Positions 43,192-52,517 of a DNA stretch of 64,000 nt are shown in pieces. The number at the start of each line of letters is the position of its first letter. Within the stretch, counting starts at the first letter, position 1. The notes beneath the pieces were generated by a model. The model searched no databases, was not told the origin of the DNA, and worked only from the letters and a program-made list of their open reading frames with translations. The position numbers and the translations under genes were made by a program. Source of the stretch: Auricularia sp. M13 (Eukaryota > Basidiomycota > Agaricomycetes > Auriculariales > Auriculariaceae); NCBI GenBank assembly GCA_037042915.1, contig CM073194.1:3286001-3350000 (forward strand). The letters are read 5' to 3'.

Positions 43192-44140
43192 AGACAGTAT
43201 GGCTTGCATGTACATTTAGGCATTCTTCTTGAGACGTATTGCGTGTTTCCTCTGGTGCTCTAGAAACGCAACTTTATCATCCGCTAATAGAATTTAGGAA
43301 AGGGTGTCTGACCGATGCGCCATGACTTCGGGAGCGGAGAGCTCAATGTCGCATACGTCCTGCTCCGAGTTCGGCGTCTCTTGAAACCGTCAGGAAAGGC
43401 TCGCAATCTGAAGAGGGAGGCCTGAATCCCAGTCATGTCAGCAGTCCGTTACAGGCTACCTGTCACAATTGTCGAAGGGCGCAACAGCACTCAGAGCAAG
43501 TGCCCGGCTGACAGCTCACCTCAGGCCCCAGGGGTGTCTGCCAATGCCGTGCGCAATTGGAGACGAAGCAGAAAAGAATCATATGCGTTTCGACTCAGAG
43601 AGGCCGCAGGTGGCTTTTCCTTCGAACGATTGTCTCCGAACGTAAAATATGCGAAGGAGACTTCAGGTGGCTGGTTCCCCGTAGTCCTCGTTCTCGCGGT
43701 TTGTGGCCACGTCGAGCTAGCAAACTTCGTATAACTCCAAGTCCACGCGCAGTCTTGCACCGTGCCGTATATCAATGTCAGCATTTCAGGCCACTCTGGT
43801 CTGTCGAAATTCGTCCCATAGTATCGTTCCAGCATAGCCATTTTGTCAGCCGCCCATGAGCCGGTTAATGGCAGTACTTTCTGCCGTCTTCAGCAGTCTG
43901 GATAGGAGCGAAGCAGCAACCATGGATGTCCAGAAGGCAGGCTCCCCTTACTGCGTGTGGCGGGTCCCGCTTACGCGCCGATAAGGCGAAGGTGTGATGT
44001 GCAGTGTAGTGCAACCGAAAGGGCCATAGAGTACAGAAGTGCAAGACAGCAAAACCTGGAGTTTAGTGCTCAGTCAGTGCCGACCAGTAGCAGTGAAGCG
44101 AAAGGAATGCATACCATCATTATAATACCGGCGCTACTGC
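43192..44140. other. Intergenic, about 0.95 kb
   Basis: A minus-strand open frame at 43521-43841 (106 codons) is protein-like in places (for example ERYYGTNFDRPEWPEML). It has no domain I recognise and no clear exon partner, so it is left uncalled. Confidence 0.4.
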
Positions 44141-44744
44141 CTACTCGAGCCGCTCCAGCTCTTCAAGTCGCGATAGGATGACCTCCTTGCTCGTCTCCTC
44201 TACTTCGCCCGCGAGGAAAAGCTCGTCGAGAATGGCGTAGACCTTGTAGAAGTGGAAGACCAAGTCGAGCTCGCAGACGTTCTCGAAGAAAGAATCGAGG
44301 ACCTCGACGAAGAGGTGGATCGCCTCCAGGTACGCCAGCTCGTTGTCGTTCGCATCGACGCACAGACAGAAGTAAAGCCCAGCGTAGCGGCGGTAAATGA
44401 CTTTGTAGTTCCGAAACTGCGCAGACAGGCTCGTTCAGCTACTCAACGAGTGAACGAGCCAGCAGACAGACTTCGACAAAGTTACTCTGGTATTTCTGGT
44501 CGCGCGCTGCTACCAGCCTGTGCACTTCACCGCGTATGCGGACCTATAGCGCGTTGCTCTGAGCACAGAGCGCACTATACGGCGGGTGGCTGGCAGACCT
44601 TCTCGTCATCGTCGAATGCCGTGTACCATTTCGAGAGGCGCGTCTTGCCCTGGCGGTTCTAAGTAACAAAGTCATCAGCTGGCGTACATTTTAACGCAGG
44701 CAGGAGTGCGCTACACGCACCTGCACTAGGATGAACCGAATCAT
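44141..44744 (-). CDS. APS2: AP-2 complex subunit sigma (clathrin adaptor)
   Basis: Four exons (44721-44744, 44599-44658, 44472-44543, 44141-44416) encode 143 residues, the standard size. It is the small subunit of the AP-2 adaptor, which links cargo to clathrin at the plasma membrane; sigma with alpha binds dileucine signals. The sequence is strongly conserved: MIRFILVQ / [12 protein letters not shown] / [21 protein letters not shown] / [20 protein letters not shown], then [34 protein letters not shown], and [20 protein letters not shown]. The first exon is only eight codons. Exon 3 is a 24-codon piece between two short introns and appears in no single long reading frame; it was recovered by family knowledge, and all four exons keep phase. 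Confidence 0.95.
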
Positions 44745-44979
44745 GGTGTGAGGTGAGCGGCGGAGATTGCGGCGGCATTGGGCCGTGACCTGCTTCGACG
44801 CAATTCGAGTCAGGCGCGTCCCATCTTCTATTGTCCTGCTGTTATACTGCTCAGGTTTTCGTATACGTCGTATGTTCATGACCTCGCCCGCCGCTATCCT
44901 ATTGTTGTGAATGATCTCTCAAGTAATGTTAATAAAAATTTTGCAAATATACACATAAATCATTTTAGGGGGTTGTTTT

Positions 44980-44996
44980 ATATATATATATATATT
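44980..44996. repeat. (TA)n microsatellite
   Basis: A pure TA dinucleotide run of about eight units, in AT-rich DNA between AP-2 sigma and the F-box pseudogene. Confidence 0.7.
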
Positions 44997-45029
44997 CGAT
45001 ACTGGAAGTTCGTGCTTTGAGTCGCACGA

Positions 45030-45785
45030 ATGGATCACGCTGCTCTGGAGCGAAGACCGGGAGCAACACGGTTCAGGGTCCGCCATCCAGCACTTGATCT
45101 CATGTCCCTCTCCAGCACGGCGCTTGCAGCGCATCTTCGAGCCGAGTCTGCTGCTTTGGAGGACACGCTATTGCACCTACGCAGCGTGCGCGATGCCCGA
45201 GCTGAAGCAGACCATCGTTCGCGCGTCGCGCAGCAACAAGCGGACGATCTGGCAATTCAGCAAAGTCAGCTCGCGGCTCGCCTACAAACCTTCCTGGAAG
45301 GCGTGCATGCTGCACGCGCGGCCTACATGAATTAACTGCTTTGTCTTTCCCGAACGACGTGCTGCGCTGTATTTTCGACACCCCCGTCGACGCGCCCGAC
45401 GACCGGCGGACATTCGGCGAAGGATTGTACAGCCGCGACCATCTCAGTGTGCCGTCTGTGCTTGCTACTGTGTGCTCTCGATGGCGCACAATTGCGCTGA
45501 GCTGCCCTGAGCTCTGGACCTATATCGGCATGTCCTGTCCGCGCGCCGCAGCCAGATCGCGTGGAACTGCTGCTCAAGCGGTCTTACCGGTGCACCCTCG
45601 ATATTGTCTTCGATGATACATGGACGGACGACAAGACGTTAGAAATGGACCCACTGTTCGAGAAATGTGCAACTGCCTTATCACGACATTCTGGTCGGTG
45701 GCGGGAACTGGAGCTGTCTCACCTATGGAAGATGTACCGCTATTTTGGATGCTCTCCGCGGTCCACTTTCTGCTCTCGCCTGTGA
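45030..45785 (+). pseudogene. F-box gene remnant with frame breaks
   Basis: Three plus-strand segments together resemble a basidiomycete F-box protein but lie in different frames. The first is an alpha-helical/coiled-coil N-terminal part (45030-45330, QQQADDLAIQQSQLAARLQ). The second is an F-box, LSFPNDVLRCIFD, with SVLATVCSRWRTIALSCPELW (45341-45540). The third is PDRVELLLKRSYRCTLDIVFD (from about 45552). No GT-AG intron of plausible length joins them: the first joint has a stop plus a 2-nt offset and the second a 1-nt offset. The frame then stops at 45783-45785, well short of the usual length. It therefore looks like a decayed gene. An assembly error at both joints is less likely but possible. 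Confidence 0.6.
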
Positions 45786-46017
45786 AGACTGGTAATTCAA
45801 TCGTGGGCGTAAACGTGACACGGTTTGCTGATTAGGGTCTCTCATGGAAGCCCGCGTTCAGAGCGACTGTCAAAGGCGGAAGATTGTCTCCCTGTAACGC
45901 CCGCTCTCTCCTTGCCGCTGACTGATAGTTATCCAGTTCTTGCTTACCCGGGAACTAGGATAGACTTGCGCGGCATTTGAGATTGTAACAAGACTTGTTC
46001 GGATTTGCAATAAAACA

Positions 46018-46090
46018 TTACCCCAGCTCAGAATCGAACTAATGACATGGTTACAACAATCGGGCAACTTAACCACTGGACCAATAATCC
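46018..46090 (-). other. tRNA-derived sequence (SINE head or tRNA pseudogene)
   Basis: On the minus strand an A box (TGGTCCAGTGG, 46073-46083) and a B box (GTTCGATTC, 46031-46039) stand 44 nt apart, exactly as in a tRNA gene. The acceptor arms do not pair and the anticodon stem is poor, so this is not a working tRNA. It could be the pol III promoter of a SINE or a dead tRNA copy. Confidence 0.5.
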
Positions 46091-46800
46091 TTTGGTATGG
46101 GTAGTTCGCGACTTAGCCCAATGCCGTCGCATCTGCTCGATTGTACAGTCTCAACCCGAAAACCCAACTCCGGATCTCGAGCCGGCCGAGGACACGCGTC
46201 TGCGTTCGGAAACGGGACGCGCGTCCTTCGAGCTGCGGATAGCTCGGGACCGAGGGAGTCGAGGCTGCCGGCGCGGCGCGTATACCCCGGCCGCGGGTCA
46301 GCGCGCCGCCGCAGTCGTTATCCTGCCGTCGGTACCGAATATCCCGCCTCTCTAGAGTGCGGGATATGACGAGTACGCCCGGCAGGAGCTATCCCGAGTC
46401 ATAGAATGACCGGGATAATTGTGGAGCCCGAGTCAGAGCACAATCCATGACTCTACCTGTATTTTTAGTATAAATATCTGTATTCTAGGACTCTGAGCTC
46501 CTCAGTCTGCTTAACAGAGGCAATTCCCATTCATCCCTGAGTGAGAAAAGGCCCAAGCAGCTCTCAAGACTTTGTCTAAAGGCCCAAAACCATCGGTGAG
46601 TAATGATTATATTGACTTTCACTATTCACTCATGGCCGCTTGGCCTTACACTCCCCGAGGAGCAAGCTCAGGTCCGCGCGTACGATGCGTGCCCGATGCT
46701 GTCAGCCTCCACAATAACCCTGCGCTCCTTGCATAGACCCGAGCCGCAACCCTGCCGAACCGCACCTCAGGGCATGTCAAAGATGCGAAAAATTAGAGTG
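46091..46800. other. Unexplained spacer between pseudogenes
   Basis: A GC-rich block (about 46140-46330) is followed by an AT-richer stretch with a TATA-like AGTATAAATATC near 46468. The latter could be a fragment of an LTR, but no ends or duplicated flanks were found. No gene is supported. Confidence 0.35.
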
Positions 46801-46802
46801 CC

Positions 46803-47193
46803 TTAGGAGGTGAATTCATGGAATATTGCAGCATAGTGCGGACCAGGAATTATCTTCCGAACATCGGGGCCGAGTCTTGCTGCAGCATCGCGGATGCCTT
46901 GTTTCCAAGCGCTACTCGATGAATGTCCGCACAAGACGCTGCGCAAAGACTTGTACATGCGTGCGGGGTGCAAACCGTCGAGCGGATGAGCGTGCGTGCA
47001 CATTTGAGCACGTTACGCAGGCTTAGGATATAGTCCTGCTGTCGAAGCGATGCACCTCCGGAACGACAGACGCGGGGAGTGGCAAGCTTTTACGACGCGG
47101 CTCAGTGAACTCTGGCTCTGGCAGCCAAGTCGGTTCCAAATTTGGTCGCACCTCGGACAAGACGGCTCTACCGCATCCTTTGCGTTTAGCCAT
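46803..47193 (-). pseudogene. Truncated F-box pseudogene, relative of 52518-55191
   Basis: The first exon reads MAKRKGCGRAVLS...TEPRRKSLPLPASVVPE. It aligns with the start of the intact F-box gene (MAKRRGRPPKRR...TEPRRTSLPVPADVVLE) and is followed by GTGCATC, the same donor context. The second exon would be HPLDGLHPARMYKSLRSVLC...SSSAWKQGIRD...PHYAAIFHEF, matching HPLDVLHLARTCKALRDVL...SSITAWKQAFRN...PHYAAMFYEF. The splice acceptor that reads CAG in the intact gene reads CAA here. The frame stops after HEFTS, and none of the remaining ~600 residues follow. The AT-hook of the intact copy is also lost. It lies in inverted orientation to its relative, 5 kb away. Confidence 0.8.
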
Positions 47194-47508
47194 CGTGGGC
47201 CGTAACGCGTAACGGGTAAGATCTGAACATAAGTTTTGGTCTACCTTGGACAGGCGCTTTAAGCAGACTGAGTCGGCCCTCCACAAGTTCTAACATTTCC
47301 TCAGACGTCCCGCGTATTATGATAACCTGCTGCAGTCCAAAGCACTTTCCATGTCCGTCTGAGATGTCACAACATACAGAGTCAAGGATAGTTCCCAAGA
47401 GGCCGGTGATTGACATTGTTGATCGGCACTGCTTCGGAAAGCAGCGCGCCTTGGCCTCCTCTTACTACCTTCAATTCTGCGCCGCCGCTTCGCTCCTTGC
47501 TCACTCTC

Positions 47509-50041
47509 ATGGCGGCCGAACCCAACCCATACTTCGAACCGTATCTTCGTTCTGCAACGCCTACGAAACAATTCAACGGCAACTACGAGACGCCTTACCC
47601 ATCGTATCCCAGCCCGCAGCAGTACCCACCACAACCGCCCTACACGCCTGGCGCGTCTGTATCTCAGTTCAATATACACACGCCCAACGAGGGCGGGCCT
47701 TTGCTCAATCACCAGCCGCAGCACCCTTACGGCGCTTATGTCGGCCACCGCCCCCACACGCCGAGCGCAGGCAGCATCAGGCTCGACCCCGCAGCCGGCG
47801 ATCCTAACATAGGCCCGCTGTGGTCAGAGAAACTCGTTACACCCACCACCAAGTCGCGCAAGAAACGCTGGCGGGTCATCGCGATCATCTGCGGCATTAT
47901 AATCCTCGTGATCATTATTGCCGTCGTCGTTGCCGTCACCAAGAAAAAGGGCGGCAACTCCGACGACGACGAGGACGGTACCTCTAGCTCTCAGAATGGG
48001 GGCAATGGTGGAAAGGGCGGTGTTCTCCTCGCCGGCGGCGACAAGTCCATGATCACGCTTGAAGATGGCTCGCAGATTCAGTACAACAACTCGTTCGGCG
48101 GCACCTGGCTCTGGGACCCGTCCGACCCATTCAACGGTGGCAAGGCCAACGACTGGACACCTGCCATTAACGAGTCTTGGTCTTGGGGCAAAGACCAAAT
48201 CCGTGGGTGAGTTCGGGCTCGGCGATTGGCACGGCGCCCAGCGCTGATGCCACAACTTCAGTGTCAACCTTGGCGGCTGGCTTGTCCTTGAGCCGTTCAT
48301 CACGCCTGCGATATTCGAGAAATATTCATCGGCCCACGTTGTTGATGAATACACGCTGCACACCGCACTCAAGGCTGACAGCTCGCCCGATGGCGGCGTC
48401 AAACTACTCGAGGACCACTACAAGACATTCATTGTGAGTACATTACAATCTCGTTTGTCCACCTTATACCTCTTAGACCGAACGCGACTTTGCTGAAATC
48501 GCCGGCGCGGGCCTCAACTGGGTCCGAATCCCTCTCGCATTCTGGGCAATCGAGACGTACGAAGACGAGCCGTTCATCGAGCGCGAGTCCTGGAAGTTAG
48601 TGCATCACCCCCAGCAACGGACAGCTCACTGACAGCCTGCGACAACCGCAGATACTTCCTGAAGGCGATACAATGGGCGCGCAAGTACGGCCTTCGCATC
48701 AACCTCGATCTGCACGCCGTGCCTGGCTCCCAGAACGGCTGGAACCACTCTGGGCGCCTTCTGCGCAGCGGAAACTGGCTCAAATCCGTCATGGGTGTCG
48801 CCAACGCGCAGCGCACGTTGTCCTACATCCGAGTCCTCACGCAGTTCATCTCCCAGCCTCAGTACGCGAACGTCGTACCTATGTTTGGCATCGTCAACGA
48901 ACCGTACACGATCGGCAATGGGCCTCTCGAGGATTTGTGAGTGCCAGAGGTCGTGGTCGCGTAGCCGCCAGAGCTGACCCTTCTGCCAGCTATCTGGAGG
49001 CGTACAACATAATTCGCGGCATCACCGGCGTGGGCAAAGGTCCCGTCATCTCCATCTTCGATGAGCGGCCGACGTTGCCCGCGTTCGCGAGTGCCAAGTT
49101 CCTTGCTGGTGCAGACCGTATTGCGCTGGATATCCACCCTTACTTTGCGTTCGGAGAGGCCGTCCAGGCGACGCCCGAGAGCTTCGTCGCTGGTGCGTGC
49201 TCGAGCTACTCGCCGGGCGTGAACAGGACCTGGAACAACTTTGGCATCATCGCTGCGGGCGAGTGGTCGCTTGCGATCAACGACTGCGGCAAGTGGGTCG
49301 CGCAGACGGCAACGACCAAATTCGAGACCAAGTTCGGTGCCGGCGCATGTGCAGTATGGGATAACTACGCGAGCTGGACGGACGATGTGAAGACTGGCCT
49401 GACGGCGCTGTGGCGTGCGCAGGCGGACGCTCTCGGGGTAAGCTTCCTTTAGACCGCACATACGCGACTCGGGGCTAAAGCTATCGTTTCAGGACTGGTT
49501 CTTCTGGACTTGGAAGTGCGTATTCAGCCTGCATGTGCGGGCGCCCCGCTGATTGCTCCTTCGTCATAGGATTGGCCCGTCGATGTTGACGAACAAGATA
49601 GAGGCGCCGTTCTGGTCCTACCAGCTTGGCCTCGAGGGCGGCTGGATTCCAAAGGATCCGCGATCCGCTGTGGGCGCGTGCGCAGAGGCTGGCACGCCCG
49701 AGACGATACCACGCCCCAAACCCGAGGCAATGCCGCCGTATCAAGTTGGTCTTGCGGCGGCGGCTGCGCCGACGAGCACCGCAGGCCTTGTCTGGCCTCC
49801 CGCGTCGCTCATTGACCAGCGCGATGCAGCGGTGCTCCCGCAGTACACGCCCACCGGCACGATCGTCACACTTCCGGGCCCTACGTTCACGGACCCGGCG
49901 AACCCGCAGAAGACGCTTGACGCGGGCTCTGGCTGGTTCAACTCGCAAGACACAGCAGGCATGTACGTCCCTATCTCGGGATGCACATATCCCGATGCTT
50001 GGGCTGCCGCGGGATTACCTGTCCCTGCGAAGTGCCCATAG
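47509..50041 (+). CDS. Membrane-anchored exo-beta-1,3-glucanase (GH5)
   Basis: Type II membrane protein. The cytosolic N-terminus (~120 residues) is rich in Pro, Tyr and Gln. A membrane anchor (about residues 123-143, VIAIICGIIILVIIIAVVV) follows a KSRKKR stop-transfer, then a Gly/Ser/Asp linker. The GH5 catalytic domain starts at SFGGTWLWDPSDPF, with VNLGGWLVLEPFITP after intron 1. It continues LNWVRIPLAFWAI, LDLHAVPGSQNGW, the acid/base Glu in FGIVNEPYT, IDIHPYF-like LDIHPYFAFGE and the nucleophile Glu in GEWSLAIND. FFWTWK and SYQLGLEGGWIPKDP follow. Six or seven exons. A C-terminal extension of ~100 residues ends in SGCTYPDAWAAAGLP. Known relatives (exgD type) remodel cell-wall beta-1,3-glucan. 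The in-frame Met at 47410 would add 33 residues; 47509 fits the family better. Confidence 0.9.
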
Positions 50042-50516
50042 TTGCATTCAGGCCGCAGTGCGGTGACGGGGAGGCGGCCACCTTAATTCTGCACCTCGTT
50101 TGATGGCACCAGTTGCGCCGCACAGCTGCAACGTGGCTTCTTGCACCCCGTCACCTTGGGACTTTGTAGATTCGGTTACGACGACAGGATTGATGGATGG
50201 ATGACCGGGAGCTCTGACCTTTTACTTGCTTAGTATCTCATATTTTCTTGCTCTGCGTTGACTTTCATGTGCACCTATTTATCCTGTTTTATGTTCAACC
50301 CCGATCGCTAATCCTGCTGTTACTTGTTATTGTATGCTCTTGCCTGGCCAACACTGACTTGAGGCATTGTCAATGGCAATGGTTCCGGCGTCTAATGGCT
50401 GTTTTGTTATCGGAAGACCGGCCCCGGATGAATAGGTCCTTTCCCGCTTCTACCACTCGCTGTCCAGTGCCTCGTGAATGGCACGCCCCCGCTGCTAGCT
50501 CTTAACCCGCATTCCA
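50042..50516. other. Intergenic
   Basis: 3' region of the glucanase and 5' region of the next F-box gene. Nothing recognised. Confidence 0.5.
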
Positions 50517-52189
50517 ATGTCTTTCCAGCGCTCCCCTCATATCGTTCAAGGCCGCTCATATAATTCTTTCGACGGCTCACGACCACGACAAGGCTATGGA
50601 GCGCCGTCTCACGTTGAGGCTGGCGACATAGGACTGCTTCCGGCGCCGTCGGATGACCCCCCAGATGCAGTCGACATTATCGATGAGGACGTGGCTGAGC
50701 TCCAGCGCCAGATAGAGCGTCTGCAGCTACGAAAATGTCTTGTGCTTGCGCAGCGCGCACCTGTGCGTCGTGTGCCGCCCGAGGTGAGCTCTAAGCCAAC
50801 CACAAGTGAAATTTCCCAGTCGACTGACGACTATGACCACAGTTATTATCTCGGATATTCGAATTGGGTTCCAGGGCCGACGTTCACTTTGCGTCTACCG
50901 TCTGTGCCGTATCCACTCTTTGGCAGTCTGTGGCTATGGCATCTCCAGCTGTTTGGGCCAACGTGTGTCTTGGGCCGGAATGGGGTCTTGGACCCGAAGC
51001 TTTTCTTCGCAAGGTTTCCGTCTGTCTTCAGCGTTCGCAGCAAAGTCCCCTGCTCGTCGACATCGATCTGTACTATGTTGACAGCGTCGAACGAGCGCAC
51101 GACTTGCTAGCGACTATCGCACCTCACATGTCCCGCTGCTTTTCGCTATCGGTCTGCGTCCCACAGCCCGAATGGATGGAGCTCGTCGTCGAGCATTTCG
51201 GCGGCCAGTTGGCCCCGAGAATGGAGGCGATGGCCCTCAGATTCCGACCGAGCACACCCTGGGGTGCATCCTACCCGCAGGCCACCATCTTCGAGGGTGA
51301 ACTGCCCACCTTAACATCACTGACTCTGGAAGGACTGCCGCTCACCATCCTGAGGGCCGGTTTGCCCGGTCTCCGATCGCTAGAGTACAAACAGTTCGAA
51401 GAGCTGTACGCCTATCCGCAAAACGCCGCGTCCACGACGCCGCTGGCGGATCTGCTCGGCCTTCTCGAAACGAGCCCGACGCTCGAGGAACTCAAGATCG
51501 AGTTCTGCAACTTCTCCATCGACGAGGCCGATCTGGCGTTCGACCCCGACCGGCCGCGCGTCCAGCTGCCGGCGCTGCATAGCCTGACCTGTGCGCACAT
51601 TGATGCCGGATACGTGACGCTGTTCATGGAATCGGTCGATGCGCCCAATCTGCGCCGGCTGTCGCTCCGGTGCGACTCGATCCGGCAGGTCCAGGACGTG
51701 TATTGGGTCCCGAAGGCGCCCATGCACAACATCCGCGCGCTCGAGCTCGAGGGCTTCCGGCTCATGGATGGCAGCGCTCTCGTCGCGTTCCTCCGCCTGC
51801 TGCACCACATGCCGCTGCTCACGTCGCTCAGCATCCTCTCGCCGTACTCGACGCAGAGCACCGGCCAGTTCTTCGACGTCATGGCGCTGCGCACGCGCAC
51901 AGGCGGCTGGCTCTGCCCGCGCCTCGTCGACGTCAGTATCACCAACTGCCATGGCCTCGTCGGGCTCGAGATGCTACATCTCGCCCGCGCCAGGGCCAAC
52001 GCCACAGGCTTCCCGCCTGTCGCACCGCTGCGCAGGGTCGCGATACGGAACTGCCCGAACTTCGACGTCAGCCTCATCGACGAGCTGCACGATGCCGTGC
52101 CCGTCGTCATCTTCGCCCCGCCGCCGTCGCTCCCTGCCATCGTGCCACCAAGTCCCATGCAGTGGAGCCAGCCTGTGTTTTTCAGTTAG
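50517..52189 (+). CDS. F-box protein with leucine-rich tail
   Basis: Two exons (50517-50783 and 50843-52189) encode 537 residues. The N-terminus contains an acidic, alpha-helical piece (DVAELQRQIERLQLRK, likely coiled coil). The F-box is split by the intron: RRVPPE | LLSRIFELGSRADVHFASTVC, followed by AVSTLWQSVAMASPAVWANV. The rest is a leucine-rich ladder (LTSLTLEGLPLTIL, PTLEELKIEFCNFS, NIRALELEGFRLMDG, LTSLSILSPYSTQ, LVDVSITNCHGLVGLE, LRRVAIRNCPNFD) that would form a curved LRR-type recognition surface. The splice choice joins the F-box exactly and keeps phase. Opposite-strand frames at 51380-52158 are GC-driven shadows. Confidence 0.87.
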
Positions 52190-52517
52190 CTTCGCCCGCT
52201 TGTGCTATGCTCAGAATCTACTCTTGTAAAATATAAGCCACTGGACCCCGGGCTCTACCCAGGTCAATGTTGGACATGGTATGCCCAGGTACAGATCCGC
52301 GGTGGTTGTACTATTAATTTCCTCTCGGTGCATTGTCTAGCGAACTCTGGTGTATATATGTTGTGACCAGTGATGGACGTTTCGTGTGCGGGGCAGGCAA
52401 TGAAGAGAGCAACGAGATATATTTTCGCCACAGACTGAGACTGAGCGCGCGGACCGACACAAGTCCGCTATAGGCGGTCCGCGTCAAACCAAAAAACTCG
52501 CCTACAACCCACGAACT
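52190..52517. other. Intergenic
   Basis: About 330 nt between two plus-strand F-box genes. Nothing recognised. Confidence 0.45.

Noticed and set aside
43521-43841. 106-codon minus-strand frame
   Set aside because: Protein-like in part, but no domain, no exon partners and no promoter signal were found. Possible remnant, not called.
46018-46090. Functional tRNA gene
   Set aside because: A and B boxes are well placed, but acceptor arms do not pair and the anticodon stem is weak, so it is kept only as tRNA-derived.
46370-46600. LTR retrotransposon fragment
   Set aside because: There is a TATA-like motif and LTR-like composition, but no matching ends, no target duplication and no gag-pol nearby.
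51380-52236. Long frames on both strands overlapping the F-box gene
   Set aside because: They are high-GC third-position shadows. The F-box/LRR frame alone shows motif order and a consistent splice.
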